64,000 nucleotides of DNA, taken from assembly GCF_003846135.1 (NCBI RefSeq), contig NZ_RHHM01000015.1, positions 43,284-107,283 of the forward strand, read 5' to 3'. The notes beneath the pieces are model-generated. The model was not told the DNA's origin. It saw only the letters and a list, made by a program, of their open reading frames with translations, and made no database searches. Position numbers and translations under genes: made by a program. The stretch comes from Erwinia psidii (GTDB taxonomy: Bacteria; Pseudomonadota; Gammaproteobacteria; Enterobacterales; Enterobacteriaceae). Shown here in pieces: positions 31,248 to 41,993 of this stretch. The stretch's first letter is position 1. Every line of letters begins with the position of its first letter.

Positions 31248-32379
31248 TCTGCCACCGCTCAGCCTCTATATTCACATTCCCTGGTGCGTGCAAAAATGTC
31301 CTTATTGCGATTTCAACTCCCATGCGCTCAGGGGAGAGGTCCCGCACGAAGAGTATGTGCGCCATCTGCTGGCAGACCTGGATAATGACCTGCCGCTGAC
31401 CTCGGGCAGGCTGGTAAGTACCGTCTTTATTGGTGGAGGCACGCCCAGCCTGTTAAGCAGTGAAGCAATGCAGATGCTGCTGGACGGCGTGAGGTTGCGT
31501 TTGCCGCTATCACCGACGGCGGAAATAACCATGGAAGCGAATCCGGGAACGGTGGAAGCAGACCGTTTCAGCGGTTATCAGCAGGCCGGAGTTAACCGTA
31601 TTTCCATTGGGGTACAGAGCTTCAGTTCGCAGAAGCTGGAACGTCTGGGGCGTATCCACGGTCCGGCTGAAGCGAAGCGAGCGGCGGCCCTGGCAAGCGG
31701 ACTGGGGTTACGCAGTTTTAATCTTGATCTGATGCATGGCCTGCCCGATCAGTCGCTGGAGGAAGCGCTGGACGATCTGCGCCAGGCCATCGCGCTGGAT
31801 CCTCCGCATCTTTCCTGGTATCAGCTGACCATTGAGCCAAATACGCTGTTCGCCTCACGGCCACCGGTACTGCCAGATGATGATGCGCTATGGGATATTT
31901 TTGATCGCGGCCACCAGCTACTGACAGCCGCGGGCTACCAGCAGTATGAAACCTCCGCCTATGCCAGGCCAGGTTACCGTTGTGAGCATAACCTGAACTA
32001 CTGGCGTTTCGGAGATTATCTGGGCATCGGCTGTGGTGCACACGGTAAGCTGACCCAGCCAGATGGCGCCATTATCCGCACCATTAAAACCCGCCATCCG
32101 CGTGGTTTTATGGCCGGGAACTATCTGGATCGCCAGTATGCAGTGGCTGACAGCGAGAAACCGTTTGAATTCTTTATGAACCGTTTGCGGTTGCTTGAAG
32201 CTGCCCCGCGGGAAGAATTTGTGCGTTATACCGGTTTAACGGAAAGCGTGATCCGCACCCAGCTTAATGAAGCACTGGACAAAGGTTATCTCACCGAAAC
32301 TACGCTGCACTGGCAGGTGACAGAGAAAGGAAAACTGTTTCTGAATTCGCTACTGGAATTGTTTCTGGCGGAGGAATAA
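31240..32379 (+). CDS. hemW: Heme chaperone HemW (radical SAM)
   Basis: HemW is a radical-SAM protein related to HemN that binds and transfers heme. The 379-residue product (378 in E. coli) has the cluster motif [24 protein letters not shown], the EANPGT strand and [15 protein letters not shown]. The C-terminal HemN domain includes EFFMNRLRL. It ends the yggS cluster; a palindromic hairpin follows and then a low-GC foreign stretch begins. Confidence 0.96.
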   Translation: MHNLPPLSLYIHIPWCVQKCPYCDFNSHALRGEVPHEEYVRHLLADLDNDLPLTSGRLVSTVFIGGGTPSLLSSEAMQMLLDGVRLRLPLSPTAEITMEANPGTVEADRFSGYQQAGVNRISIGVQSFSSQKLERLGRIHGPAEAKRAAALASGLGLRSFNLDLMHGLPDQSLEEALDDLRQAIALDPPHLSWYQLTIEPNTLFASRPPVLPDDDALWDIFDRGHQLLTAAGYQQYETSAYARPGYRCEHNLNYWRFGDYLGIGCGAHGKLTQPDGAIIRTIKTRHPRGFMAGNYLDRQYAVADSEKPFEFFMNRLRLLEAAPREEFVRYTGLTESVIRTQLNEALDKGYLTETTLHWQVTEKGKLFLNSLLELFLAEE

Positions 32380-32393
32380 AAACAAACCACCAC

Positions 32394-32414
32394 GGGCGGA
32401 ATATATTCCGCCCC
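32394..32414 (+). terminator. Hairpin after hemW
   Basis: GGGCGGAAT, AT, ATTCCGCCC, a nearly perfect palindrome 15 bases past hemW; no T run, so termination strength is uncertain. Confidence 0.6.
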
Positions 32415-32651
32415 GAGATGAGATGAATATTCCATATTACATTTCAACTCATACCGCCCGTCGCTCAGTAATATCATTTCTTACCAAAAAGCTATTCATA
32501 ATCATAATTTTCAATCTGTCACTGCGAAGTAAAAATTAGCAATCCCACCTTAAAATTTAAAAACGAAAAAGAAAACGCACTGTGCTTAACTGTAATTGTT
32601 GCGCAAGATAATGACACTGTTCACAGTATATATAATCAATGAGGTTTCGTT

Positions 32652-33566
32652 ATGAGAAAAAAACAATTTCGTTATTACTTCAGACCCTCAACACCCATGA
32701 ACAGACCTTACGGATTCAGGTAGTGAAGAACTCGAACATAAAAAAAAGAAAGCTCAGAGCAACTTATCACCAACCAATATAACAGCATTAATGAATATTC
32801 CGACAGCCACGATAATTATACAACCGTTCTGATTAATGGCGACATCACGGCATTTGGACACGGAAATCAGCGTAAAAAAATGACTGAGTGGTTAGGTAAA
32901 TTAAAGCCACCTTTCCGGTGGGGACTGGGTAACCACAATATTGAATAAAACCACCTCAACACATCAAATAATGGTGCCGCAACCGACACAATGAGAATAT
33001 TTGTTGGTCACTATCATTCTTTGTCATTGAATCAAAAATCATGGGATATAGTGACGGACTCAGGTTACAAATATGTAAACCATATAGGCAGCTTTAACTA
33101 TTCATGGGATGAGGGGGATTTTCACCTTATTCAATTACATGATTATCCGGGCATGACCGGCTATGATTACAATAAAACCATCATCAGTAGTGATGAAAGG
33201 AAACTATATATGAGATGGGACAAAGAATTAACATGGCTAAAAAAAAGCATCGAGGGTGCCGTATCCAGAGGTAAATATATCATTGTTAACATCCACCAGC
33301 CGGACGGCTGGAAAAAAGAGGCATTAAGAGCAATACGAACTCTCTTTTATCAATACAAGGATAATATAAAGGCAGTCTTCGCAGGACACCACCACATACT
33401 CTACGGTTACTACGAAAATATCCTGAGCGGTATGGGCGGTAACATTCCTGTATTCCTGTTCGGTTCAGCATCACAGCAGACATATCTCATTATGGAAAGT
33501 GACGACGCTGACTTAAATCTCTTTATCTTTCTTATAAAGAAAAACAACTGGCAGGCAAAAAATTGA
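32652..33566 (+). pseudogene. Decayed metallophosphoesterase
   Basis: Joining frames rebuilds a calcineurin-like metallophosphoesterase: NNFVITSDPQHP then TDLTDSGSEELEHKKK, then TTVLINGDITAFGHG, RWGLGNHNIE, and from 32991 an intact 191-codon frame ending with the metal motif VFAGHHHILYG. Lesions are an indel in the A run at 32657-32663, TGA at 32698 where a Trp is expected, an indel in the A run at 32740-32747 and TAA at 32946. The usual GNHD is GNHN. A GAGG site precedes the ATG at 32652. The stretch is A+T-rich, so it is probably acquired. The 3' part still could be translated from 32991. Confidence 0.75.
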
Positions 33567-34936
33567 TTTATATAATTCCTCTGTCACAGCAGGAGGATCA
33601 TTTAACCATAACACCCATTCTCAATCCAGAGAAAGCAATGACGTTGAGCGCAGGTGGCTCGGTTATTCTGAGGGATAACATTGAGTCTCCCGATCAGATA
33701 TTTACACTCACAAGAAAAAACAAAAGAGGCAATATCTTTCAGATAAGAAAAAATACATCATATTATAATTTTTTATGGGATAATACTAACACCAGATTGC
33801 GTGTAGCCATAGGTTCCGAAAATGATAATAACCTTTGGAATATTGATTATCAGTCATTAAACGAGAGTTATGTAATTGCCAGTAACGTTGATACTAATAA
33901 AGCTATTGACGTGCCAGCTTCATGCACAGACAGCGGAACAGAATTAATTGTTTATAGCCGACACAATGGAAAAAATCAGCAATTTTCTGTTTCAAAATCT
34001 CGCCTCAGCGCGCCTGTATATATTGCCTCACACCTTAACTCTGATAAAGTTTTGTCTTCCCGTTCTGAAGACAGTAATGTAATCATCTACAGTAAAGACT
34101 CAGGACCAGGACAAATATTTGCTTATATAAGATGTGATGAAAAAGGGAAAAGCGTTTTCCAGATAGAAAACCTGTGGACGGGCATGTTAATGACACGGAG
34201 TAAAAATAATGGTAAACAGGTCTTTCTCGGACAGAATAAATATGACGATGAATGTTACTGGAAAGCAGAAGAACAAAGCAATGGAAAGTATCTAATAGCA
34301 AACTATAATGACCCTGAATATGTTCTGGATGTCTCTAACGCAAAAACAGATAATGGAACGCTACTCCAGATCATCCCCAGAAATGGAAATAAAGCCCAGG
34401 AATTTTCATTTTTAATTCATCCAAATGCGCCATATGTCCCTACAGAAAAATTTTATGAAATGGATGCGATTATCAGACCACTCGGTTACCAGGATGACAC
34501 TGAAGATTCAGCCATCAAAGTTGCAGCATCCGATGCCCAACTCATTATCAGCAACTATGCTGAAAACAATCATTTGAGTCATTTCCATTTAGTCAGAGCT
34601 CGCAGAAAAGGGTACAGTGTTTATCAGATTAAAAGCTCATTCTGGGCTGATGCAGTTCTTGGTATGTTAAATAACGGTATTTATTTATCAAAAAATTACT
34701 ACCACGATTCTCAATTCTGGAATTTTCATTATGTCAGTGAAAATATCAATGGCGGAGGAAACTATATTATTTCAAATTATGCTGATCCTTCAATGGTCTG
34801 GGGATCTCCTGTAACAGCTATCTCCACACCGACCGATTTTAAAACTATTGGATTGGAAAAAAGGCACACCAATGCCTCAACTTCTCAAACGTTCCGGCTG
34901 AACTACCATCCATCCATCGCTCCCAGAAAGAAGTAA
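33563..34936 (+). CDS. Ricin-type beta-trefoil lectin domain protein, probably the C-terminal part of the preceding gene
   Basis: A 457-codon frame starting at TTG 33563, overlapping the phosphoesterase end by 4 bases. It is made of repeated beta-trefoil modules with Q-x-F motifs (DQIF, NQQF, GQIF, AQEF, SQTF), as in ricin B-type lectins, and recurring phrases YVIASNV, YLIANYN, LIISNYA, YIISNYA. The frame change sits on a six-A run at 33557-33562. One added or lost A would fuse it to the phosphoesterase, giving an enzyme plus lectin protein of toxin-like layout. No signal peptide is visible at this start. The base composition is A+T-rich compared with flanking core genes. Confidence 0.65.
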   Translation: MIYIIPLSQQEDHLTITPILNPEKAMTLSAGGSVILRDNIESPDQIFTLTRKNKRGNIFQIRKNTSYYNFLWDNTNTRLRVAIGSENDNNLWNIDYQSLNESYVIASNVDTNKAIDVPASCTDSGTELIVYSRHNGKNQQFSVSKSRLSAPVYIASHLNSDKVLSSRSEDSNVIIYSKDSGPGQIFAYIRCDEKGKSVFQIENLWTGMLMTRSKNNGKQVFLGQNKYDDECYWKAEEQSNGKYLIANYNDPEYVLDVSNAKTDNGTLLQIIPRNGNKAQEFSFLIHPNAPYVPTEKFYEMDAIIRPLGYQDDTEDSAIKVAASDAQLIISNYAENNHLSHFHLVRARRKGYSVYQIKSSFWADAVLGMLNNGIYLSKNYYHDSQFWNFHYVSENINGGGNYIISNYADPSMVWGSPVTAISTPTDFKTIGLEKRHTNASTSQTFRLNYHPSIAPRKK

Positions 34937-34946
34937 CCATCATCGG

Positions 34947-34976
34947 CTTGTTAAAAGTACGGGTATTTTTAACAAG
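34947..34976 (+). terminator. Terminator-like hairpin after the lectin gene
   Basis: CTTGTTAAAA and TTTTTAACAAG pair around a 9-base loop, 10 bases after the lectin stop. Confidence 0.6.
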
Positions 34977-35127
34977 CTTGTTTATGTCAAATGTAATGAA
35001 AAACAGTGGCAGCTGCGGGAAGAGGTAAAGCAGTTTATCCATGCTGTGGTGTCGCTACCCGTTAATCAACCCGCTCTGACCAAAGTTAAGCGGTAATGTG
35101 CTATGTGATGTAGTTCAATTCATCATG

Positions 35128-35841
35128 TCACTTCAGCCCAACCACCACAGCCTTGCGCTGTTGTTCAAGGCCTGTCACGCGGTTACACACTTCGTGGCCG
35201 AAGCGCTGAAAGTCCTGCTCCTGATTGCTCCACTCTGCCTGAATCGACTGTTGCAGGCCCCCCAGATTGCCCATCAGTGCCTGAAGCGGGTTCCCGCCGT
35301 TTCCTGCCTGTTTATTGCTCATCTCATTGAGGCTATCCTGCACCATGCCGCCCATCGTGCTTTGTACCAGTTGCTCACCCTGTTGTCGCACCTGGTCAAT
35401 AGCCTGGTGGTGGAAAGTCAGCCCATCGCTGCGATGTTCAATAATGCGGTTCATCTGCTGTTTCAGTTTGCTGTCCAGATCGGTGAGACGATGGCGTACA
35501 TTGCTGTTCTCACCCAGCTTTTCAACAACCACTTTATCCAGCGCTATCCGGCCGGTTTCCAGACGCTGGCGCGCACCCTCATCGATCCAGGGTAAATCGC
35601 GGCGCAATGCGGCCTGGTAGTCGATGGCTTTCTGTCGGGTGGCGTTATCCACCGTGACGGTCTGTCCGTTGCGCTGCACATCGCCTGTGGGGGTAATAAT
35701 CAGATTGCCACTGGCTCCCACCACCTGCACCTTTTGTGGCGAGATCACGACATCATCCTGAGGCCTGACGCCACACTGATAATCCGCCTGCGCCGAACCC
35801 GCCGCCAGTAACAATGCGCCTACCATCATCGCTTTATGCAT
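35128..35841 (-). CDS. yggN: DUF2884 family protein YggN
   Basis: A 237-residue protein with signal peptide (MHKAMMVGALLLAAGSAQA) matching E. coli YggN of unknown function. Seen are DYQCGVRPQDDVVISPQKVQ at the mature start, a middle rich in Gln and Arg that is probably helical, and a lysine-ended tail. It lies between yggL and the foreign lectin locus. Confidence 0.92.
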   Translation of the reverse strand: MHKAMMVGALLLAAGSAQADYQCGVRPQDDVVISPQKVQVVGASGNLIITPTGDVQRNGQTVTVDNATRQKAIDYQAALRRDLPWIDEGARQRLETGRIALDKVVVEKLGENSNVRHRLTDLDSKLKQQMNRIIEHRSDGLTFHHQAIDQVRQQGEQLVQSTMGGMVQDSLNEMSNKQAGNGGNPLQALMGNLGGLQQSIQAEWSNQEQDFQRFGHEVCNRVTGLEQQRKAVVVGLK

Positions 35842-35864
35842 GTTGCTTTCTCCTCAGAATGAAA

Positions 35865-35882
35865 AGGCCACGCAAGCGTGGC
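35865..35882 (-). terminator. Terminator after yggL
   Basis: On the minus strand GGCCACGC, TT, GCGTGGCC then TTTTC, 26 bases past the yggL stop; it ends the trmB-yggL transcript before yggN. Confidence 0.85.
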
Positions 35883-35907
35883 CCTGAAGGATATCAGTTC
35901 TGTCTGG

Positions 35908-36234
35908 TTAGTCCCACCAGACGTCAAAAAGTTCGGTGACCTGAATATTGCTCAGCTGGCGATCGGAAAGCCATTTACGCACTGTTTCACGGTGCTCCTC
36001 GGTGCATTTTCCGATTTTTTGCAGGCAAATTAGCCCTTCCCATTGCAGGTAGCCACTGCCGTCAAACGCCAGACCATTCGGATCAATCACTTCGCTAATC
36101 AGCGCATCAAGCGTGGCATCAATAGTCTCTTCACTGGTCCCTTCAGGAAAAGAAAAACCAATGGAAAAACCTAACTCCTGAAATTCAGCCAGATGCATTT
36201 TTTTGCGCAAACGGCGACTGCGTTGGATGGCCAT
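35908..36234 (-). CDS. yggL: YggL family protein
   Basis: A 108-residue DUF469 protein matching E. coli YggL, reported as a ribosome-associated factor of unclear action. Recognised by RSRRLRKKMHLAEFQELGF and NGLAFDGSGYLQWEGLI. It shares one base with the trmB stop region, so the two are coupled. Confidence 0.93.
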   Translation of the reverse strand: MAIQRSRRLRKKMHLAEFQELGFSIGFSFPEGTSEETIDATLDALISEVIDPNGLAFDGSGYLQWEGLICLQKIGKCTEEHRETVRKWLSDRQLSNIQVTELFDVWWD

Positions 36235-36953
36235 TATTTAATCCTCTCAAACATCAAATCCCAGACTCCGTGGCCAAGGCGCTGGCCACGCTGTTCAAAT
36301 TTGGTCAGTGGGCGTGAAGCCGGACGTGGAACATAATCCTGTGTTTCCGACTGATTTTTGTATCCCGCAATATCATGCATTACCGCCAGCATATGTTCAG
36401 CATAGGCCTGCCAGTCAGTTGCCATATGAAAAACACCCCCAAGCTTCAGCTTACGCAGCACCAGTTCAGCAAAGGGTATCTGCACAATCCGGCGTTTATT
36501 ATGGCGCGCTTTATGCCACGGGTCCGGGAAAAACAGCTGCACCATCCGCAGCGAATTATCCGGGATCATATGGTTAAGCACATCCACCGCATCGTGGCAC
36601 ATTACGCGCAAATTCTCCACGCCTGCCTCATCGGCGGCGCTCAGACAGGCGCCAACCCCCGGTGAATGTACCTCAATACCAAGAAAGTTCTGCTGCGGGT
36701 TGGCCTGGGCCATACTAACCAGCGAGGCCCCCATCCCGAAGCCTATCTCCAGCACTACCGGCGCATCCCGGCCAAAAAGCGTTGGAAAGTCAACAGGCTC
36801 TGGCTGATATTCCACCCCTTTCTGCGGCCAGAAATGGTCAAGCGCGTGCTGCTGGCCTTTGGTCAGACGGCCCTGGCGGCGGACGAAGCTGCGAATACGG
36901 CGCAAGGGGCGACCGTGCTCATCAAACTCCGGTGAAATGACATCATTCTTCAT
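36234..36953 (-). CDS. trmB: tRNA (guanine-N7-)-methyltransferase
   Basis: TrmB makes m7G46 in tRNA variable loops with S-adenosylmethionine. The 239-residue product has E. coli length. Motif I is [30 protein letters not shown] is the family signature, and the tail is [18 protein letters not shown]. Divergent from mutY, as in E. coli. Confidence 0.97.
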   Translation of the reverse strand: MKNDVISPEFDEHGRPLRRIRSFVRRQGRLTKGQQHALDHFWPQKGVEYQPEPVDFPTLFGRDAPVVLEIGFGMGASLVSMAQANPQQNFLGIEVHSPGVGACLSAADEAGVENLRVMCHDAVDVLNHMIPDNSLRMVQLFFPDPWHKARHNKRRIVQIPFAELVLRKLKLGGVFHMATDWQAYAEHMLAVMHDIAGYKNQSETQDYVPRPASRPLTKFEQRGQRLGHGVWDLMFERIK

Positions 36954-37105
36954 GTTTTTGCCTGTTGGTCAGCGCTATGCGGAAAACGGGCATTATGCAA
37001 AGTTACGGCGGTTAAGCAAGCCCGGAAACTTCCGGTTTACAGCTTAGTTGCTCTGTGCTGGAATCCCAGCCTGATTTTCAACTTTGCGGGATTTTATCTG
37101 AAATG

Positions 37106-38194
37106 ATGCAGGCATCGCAGTTTGCAAGCCATGTCCTTGGCTGGTATCAGCGCTTTGGCCGCAAAAATCTTCCCTGGCAGCGGGAGAAAACTCCTTATAA
37201 AGTGTGGCTTTCTGAAGTGATGCTGCAACAGACCCAGGTGACAACGGTCAAGCCCTATTTTGAACGCTTTATGTCCCGCTTTCCCACTGTTACCGATCTG
37301 GCTGCTGCTCCGCTGGATGAAGTGCTACACCTGTGGACCGGGCTTGGCTACTATGCCCGCGCACGCAACTTACACCGCGCCGCCGTGCAGGTGGCGGAAC
37401 AGCATAATGGCAACTTCCCGCACACCTATGATGAAGTGGTAGCGCTGCCGGGGGTCGGACGTTCCACAGCCGGCGCGATCCTTTCGCTGTCTCTGGGACA
37501 ACATTTTCCGATTCTGGATGGCAACGTGAAGCGTGTGCTGGCCCGCTGTTATGCCGTTGCAGGATGGCCGGGGCGCAAAGAGGTGGAATCACGGCTGTGG
37601 CAAATCAGTGAACACGTCACTCCTGCTAACGGGGTCAGCCAGTTTAATCAGGCGATGATGGATCTCGGTGCGATAGTTTGTACCCGGACTAAACCGAAGT
37701 GTGAAATTTGCCCGCTAAACGCTGGCTGTATGGCTTATGCCAGCGGTCGCTGGGCGGAGTATCCAGGCAAAAAACCAAAACAAACACTACCGGAACGTAC
37801 CGGCTGGATGCTGATGATACAGTATGATGACAGCGTCTGGCTGGAGCAACGCCCTCCGGTGGGGCTGTGGGGCGGTCTGTTTTGCTTCCCGCAGTTTAGC
37901 AGCCAGACAGACATGCTGGAGTGGCTGGGTGAGCGGCATATTGACAGTAAAAACCTGCAACAGGACATCGCGTTTCGCCACACCTTCAGCCATTTTCATC
38001 TGGATATCATTCCGGTGCATTTGCGGCTGACGACAACAGGATCGGCAATGGATGAAGGTGCAGGTCTCTGGTATAACTTAGCGCTGCCCCCGTCCGTCGG
38101 GCTGGCTGCCCCGGTGGAACGCCTGCTGAAGCAGCTGGGTAAGCCGCAACAAAGTATGATGGATCTGCATACGACAGTAGAAGAGGAAAAGTAA
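37106..38194 (+). CDS. mutY: A/G-specific adenine DNA glycosylase
   Basis: MutY removes adenine mispaired with 8-oxoguanine. The 362-residue product (350 in E. coli) starts [15 protein letters not shown]; an ATG one codon earlier is equally possible. It has the helix-hairpin-helix [15 protein letters not shown] with catalytic Asp in [12 protein letters not shown], the 4Fe-4S cysteines [17 protein letters not shown] and the C-terminal NUDIX-like domain ([24 protein letters not shown]). The tail is longer than in E. coli. Its stop overlaps the yggX start. Confidence 0.97.
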   Translation: MQASQFASHVLGWYQRFGRKNLPWQREKTPYKVWLSEVMLQQTQVTTVKPYFERFMSRFPTVTDLAAAPLDEVLHLWTGLGYYARARNLHRAAVQVAEQHNGNFPHTYDEVVALPGVGRSTAGAILSLSLGQHFPILDGNVKRVLARCYAVAGWPGRKEVESRLWQISEHVTPANGVSQFNQAMMDLGAIVCTRTKPKCEICPLNAGCMAYASGRWAEYPGKKPKQTLPERTGWMLMIQYDDSVWLEQRPPVGLWGGLFCFPQFSSQTDMLEWLGERHIDSKNLQQDIAFRHTFSHFHLDIIPVHLRLTTTGSAMDEGAGLWYNLALPPSVGLAAPVERLLKQLGKPQQSMMDLHTTVEEEK

Positions 38195-38466
38195 TGAGCA
38201 GAACTATTTTTTGTACGTTCCTGCAACGTGATGCTGAAGGACAGGATTTCCAGTTGTATCCGGGCGAACTTGGTAAACGCATTTATAATGAAATCTCGAA
38301 AGAAGCCTGGTCGCAATGGATGAGCAAACAGACCATGCTGATTAATGAGAAAAAACTCAGCATGATGAACCCGGAAGATCGTAAACAGCTGGAGCAGGAA
38401 ATGGTGAAATTTCTGTTCGAAGGCCACGATGTTCACATCGAAGGTTACACCCCGCCAGAAGAATAA
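38194..38466 (+). CDS. yggX: Fe(II) trafficking / oxidative damage protection protein YggX
   Basis: A 90-residue YggX protein linked to iron handling and protection of Fe-S clusters. It has the single cysteine in [18 protein letters not shown] and the signature [17 protein letters not shown]. It starts on the base of the mutY stop, so mutY and yggX are coupled, joining two oxidative-damage functions. Confidence 0.96.
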   Translation: MSRTIFCTFLQRDAEGQDFQLYPGELGKRIYNEISKEAWSQWMSKQTMLINEKKLSMMNPEDRKQLEQEMVKFLFEGHDVHIEGYTPPEE

Positions 38467-38470
38467 TTGT

Positions 38471-38493
38471 CGGGCCTCACCGCTGAGGCCCTC
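38471..38493 (+). terminator. Terminator between yggX and mltC
   Basis: GGGCCTC, ACCGCT, GAGGCCC followed by TCTT; sits between the yggX stop and the mltC start. Confidence 0.7.
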
Positions 38494-38517
38494 TTAATTA
38501 AGGCGAAGCACGACATA

Positions 38518-39597
38518 ATGAAGAAAAAGCTGATTAGTTTACTGGTCATCGCACCGTTGTTGATCTCCTGTTCCGGCAATAAAAAGCCAGCCTTTCATGA
38601 AGAGTGGGTCAAGGACACCAATGGATTTGACATTTTGATGGGGCAGTTTGCCCACAATATTGAAAATATCTGGGGTATCAACGAAGTACTGATTGCCGGT
38701 CCGAAAGACTATGTTAAGTACAGCGATCAATATTACACCCGCAGCCATATTAACTTTGATGCCGGTACGATCACCATTGAAACAATTGCCGGGACAGATC
38801 CCGTGGCCAGTCTTCGCCAGGCGATTATTACTACGTTGTTAATCGGTGATGACCCCAGCAATGTCGATCTCTATTCCGATGCTAACGATATTGAGATCGG
38901 TAAAGAACCGTTGCTGTACGGACAGGTGCTCGACAATACCGGGCAGCCCATCCGCTGGCAGGGACGTGCTGCCAGCTTTGCCGATTATCTGATCCAGAAT
39001 AAACTGCAACGCCGAAGTTCAGGACTTCATGTCATCTGGTCGGTTACCATTCCAATGGTGCCAAACCACCTTGACAAACGTGCACACAAGTACCTGCCGA
39101 TGGTGCGGGAAGCAGCGGCCAAATATGGTGTCGACCAGTCACTGATCCTTGCCATTATGCAAATCGAGTCAAGCTTCAACCCTTATGCGGTCAGCAATGC
39201 CGATGCTTTGGGACTGATGCAGGTGGTACAGCACACTGCCGGGGTAGACGTGTTCCGCATGAAAGGGAAATGGGGCAAGCCCAGCCGCGGCTACCTGTTC
39301 GATCCGCAAAATAATATCGATACCGGTACGGCTTATCTTTCGCTGTTGCAGGACAATTATCTGTCGGGAATTGTTAATCCAACATCGCGTCGCTACGCGG
39401 TGATCACCGCCTATAACGGTGGTGCGGGAAGCGTGCTGAGAGTGTTCTCAAACGACAAAACCCGTGCCTTCAGTGCCATCAACAATCTGTCACCTTCAGA
39501 GGTGTATCAAACCCTGACCAGTAACCATCCTTCTGCAGAATCTCGTCGTTATCTGTATAAGGTTAGCAATGCTCAGAAAAGCTATCACCGTTACTGA
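38518..39597 (+). CDS. mltC: Membrane-bound lytic murein transglycosylase C
   Basis: MltC cleaves peptidoglycan glycan strands at the outer membrane. The ATG at 38518 gives a lipoprotein signal ([14 protein letters not shown]) and 359 residues, the E. coli length. The C-terminal SLT domain shows the catalytic Glu in [17 protein letters not shown], then GLMQVV and [13 protein letters not shown]. The N-terminal DUF3393 domain precedes it. In E. coli nupG and speC follow; here a Tm-1-like module replaces nupG. Confidence 0.96.
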   Translation: MKKKLISLLVIAPLLISCSGNKKPAFHEEWVKDTNGFDILMGQFAHNIENIWGINEVLIAGPKDYVKYSDQYYTRSHINFDAGTITIETIAGTDPVASLRQAIITTLLIGDDPSNVDLYSDANDIEIGKEPLLYGQVLDNTGQPIRWQGRAASFADYLIQNKLQRRSSGLHVIWSVTIPMVPNHLDKRAHKYLPMVREAAAKYGVDQSLILAIMQIESSFNPYAVSNADALGLMQVVQHTAGVDVFRMKGKWGKPSRGYLFDPQNNIDTGTAYLSLLQDNYLSGIVNPTSRRYAVITAYNGGAGSVLRVFSNDKTRAFSAINNLSPSEVYQTLTSNHPSAESRRYLYKVSNAQKSYHRY

Positions 39598-39612
39598 AAA
39601 GCGAAATAAAAC

Positions 39613-39632
39613 GGCGGATCTTGCGATCCGCC
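39613..39632. terminator. Hairpin between mltC and the converging module
   Basis: GGCGGATC, TTGC, GATCCGCC stem, 15 bases past mltC. No T run is seen. Confidence 0.55.
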
Positions 39633-39665
39633 AGACGGTAATATGATCCCTGGCATGGGTAAGTA

Positions 39666-40493
39666 TTAACGCTTTATATTTTTAAACTGCCTTGTCGTTT
39701 TGGTGAGTGCGACCTCGGTTGGCAAACGTTCCATCGAGCTTGCGCCGTAAAAACCATCGCACAATGGACAGTGGTCGAGGATATATTGTGCATCTTGCGG
39801 GCTTGAAATCGGCCCGCCATGACAGAGCACAATAATCTCCTCGCGTACTTCTTTCGCCGCCTCTGCCCACTGATTAATAAGCAACACACAGTCCGATAAA
39901 TTAAGCGCTGTCTCTGCGCCAATGCTACCACCGGTGGTCAATCCCATGTGCGGCACGATAATATCAGCACCGGCTTCAGTCATGGCGATGGCATTTTCAC
40001 CACTGAAAACATAAGGTGTGGTCAGCAGCTCTTTCTCCGCCGCAAGGCGTATCATTTCCACCTCCAGCCCATATCCCATGCCGGTCTCTTCCAGATTCGC
40101 GCGAAAATTGCCGTCAATCAGACCCACTGTCGGGAAGTTCTGCACGCCGGAGAAACCCATAGCCTTAAGATCGTCGAGAAATTTATCGAAATGACAGAAA
40201 GGATCGGTGCCGTTAACACCGGCCAGCACCGGCATATTTTTCACGACCGGTAACACCTCCTTCGCCATTTCCACCACAATATCATTCGCATTACCGTAGG
40301 CCAGAAGACCAGCAAGCGAACCACGCCCGGCCATGCGATAGCGGCCCGAATTGTAGATAACGATCAGATCGATACCGCCCGCTTCCTGGCATTTTGCTGA
40401 AAGGCCTGTCCCAGCACCACCGCCGATGATTGGTTCACCACGGGCAATCATCTCTCTGAATGTTGTCAGTATTTGCTGACGGGTAAAAGACAT
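39666..40493 (-). CDS. PEP-hydrolase-like TIM-barrel protein (Tm-1 C-terminal homologue)
   Basis: A 275-residue TIM-barrel protein of the PEP hydrolase/isomerase superfamily (annotated elsewhere as TIM-barrel signal transduction protein). Conserved segments: [60 protein letters not shown] and [13 protein letters not shown]. With the upstream UPF0261 gene it equals the two halves of the plant Tm-1 protein. Starts overlap-free 2 bases after that gene. The reaction in bacteria is not known to me. Confidence 0.85.
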   Translation of the reverse strand: MSFTRQQILTTFREMIARGEPIIGGGAGTGLSAKCQEAGGIDLIVIYNSGRYRMAGRGSLAGLLAYGNANDIVVEMAKEVLPVVKNMPVLAGVNGTDPFCHFDKFLDDLKAMGFSGVQNFPTVGLIDGNFRANLEETGMGYGLEVEMIRLAAEKELLTTPYVFSGENAIAMTEAGADIIVPHMGLTTGGSIGAETALNLSDCVLLINQWAEAAKEVREEIIVLCHGGPISSPQDAQYILDHCPLCDGFYGASSMERLPTEVALTKTTRQFKNIKR

Positions 40494-40495
40494 AC

Positions 40496-41716
40496 TCAGA
40501 ACTCCTTCTCTGCGAACTGCCGGAACTGACGTACCGCTGCAAGAGCAAATTCAGGGGCATTAATGTGGTAAGGAAGACGCACTATTTTACGCCGTTCACT
40601 TTGTTGCAGGTGAGCTTCAAGGGTGGTGATAAAAGCCTGGTCAGCCTCAGGTGACCAGAAAGGTTGACCGGGCGCATCCAGCGCTGAGAAGCCTCCCTCA
40701 GGGATAAGAAACGCCATATCCGCATCACAGCGGTTAAGTTTTTCTGCTATCCACTTAGCCATCGCTTCGTTCTCTTCCGGCGTGGTACGCATTAGCGTCA
40801 CCTGAGCATTATGGTGGTAAAAAAGCCTTCCGGCGTATTTTTCCGGCACGGTGTCAGGATGAGAAAAATTCACCATATCCAGCGCGCCACAGGAGACAAC
40901 ACAGGGAATTTTGCTGCGTGCAACCGCATCGAAGCGTGTTTCATCACAGGCCAGCACACCGTCGAAAAGCAAATCGCACACTTCTGTGGTAGTAATATCC
41001 AACAACCCACTGAGCATCCTGCTGTCAACCAGCTTTTCCATTGCCCTTCCGCCGCTGCCGGTGGCATGAAAAACCACACAGTCGTAATCTTTTTCCAGCT
41101 TCTCACTCACCAGTTGAATACAAGGTGTGGTGACGCCAAACATTGTCAGGCCCAGCGCCGGTTTATCCTCTGTGTCGCTCTCCACGCCAAACAGCACAGA
41201 CCCGGCGATTTGGTTGGCTGCATTGCCCAATACCCGGCGGGAAATACGATTCAGCCCGGATACATCCGTCACCGAATAGAGCATGTTGATATCACTGGCA
41301 CCCACATAAGCAGAAACGTCGCCGGAAGCCATGGTCGACACCATCACCTTAGGCACACCAATCGGCAACGCCTGCATCGCAGGTGTAATTAACGCTGTGC
41401 CACACGATCCTCCCAGCCCAATCACCCCGTTCAGGTCAGAACGCCTGCTAAGGAAAATCTTAAATGCCAGTGCCATCGCGTTAATGGCTTTTCCACGGTC
41501 GCCACAAAACACAGCGTCACGCCCTTGCGGATGAAAATCGGCAATCAGTTCGGGTGGAAAGTCCGCCGCAAAAGCGGTGCTAACTGATTGAGTTGACAGG
41601 TCTACTGTTAAAACTTCAGCACCTGTTCTGGCGATACATTCCCTGACGTAAAACAGTTCATTTCCTTTAGTATCTGCGGTCGCAACAGCATAGATATAGC
41701 CGGTATTATTGGTCAT
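40496..41716 (-). CDS. UPF0261 (Tm-1-like ATP-binding) protein
   Basis: A 406-residue UPF0261 protein, similar to the N-terminal part of tomato Tm-1. Seen: [19 protein letters not shown] at the start, [50 protein letters not shown] and the C-terminal [19 protein letters not shown]. It forms a two-gene operon with the downstream TIM-barrel gene and faces a TetR-type regulator across 277 bases. A catabolic or detoxifying role is plausible but unproven. Confidence 0.87.
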   Translation of the reverse strand: MTNNTGYIYAVATADTKGNELFYVRECIARTGAEVLTVDLSTQSVSTAFAADFPPELIADFHPQGRDAVFCGDRGKAINAMALAFKIFLSRRSDLNGVIGLGGSCGTALITPAMQALPIGVPKVMVSTMASGDVSAYVGASDINMLYSVTDVSGLNRISRRVLGNAANQIAGSVLFGVESDTEDKPALGLTMFGVTTPCIQLVSEKLEKDYDCVVFHATGSGGRAMEKLVDSRMLSGLLDITTTEVCDLLFDGVLACDETRFDAVARSKIPCVVSCGALDMVNFSHPDTVPEKYAGRLFYHHNAQVTLMRTTPEENEAMAKWIAEKLNRCDADMAFLIPEGGFSALDAPGQPFWSPEADQAFITTLEAHLQQSERRKIVRLPYHINAPEFALAAVRQFRQFAEKEF

Positions 41717-41993
41717 AGTCGTAACAACACCCTGTTATCAGACATAATAAAGACTTGATTAAAATACGATAAAGATGCAAATAACATCAGGTCGTTTTTA
41801 AATCCTGAGTTAAGAGATAACAGTATCACCTCCATCAATGATAAATCAATTGAATGGAATATACGTCTCAGAGGGAATTAGCTACGTTTTAGTGAAAAAA
41901 CGCCGACTGTACCAGAGTGGAAGATGATGTTCACTATCATACTTAAGTCAACTTATTGATTAATAAATAATTTTACCATTTAATGAGGTTATT

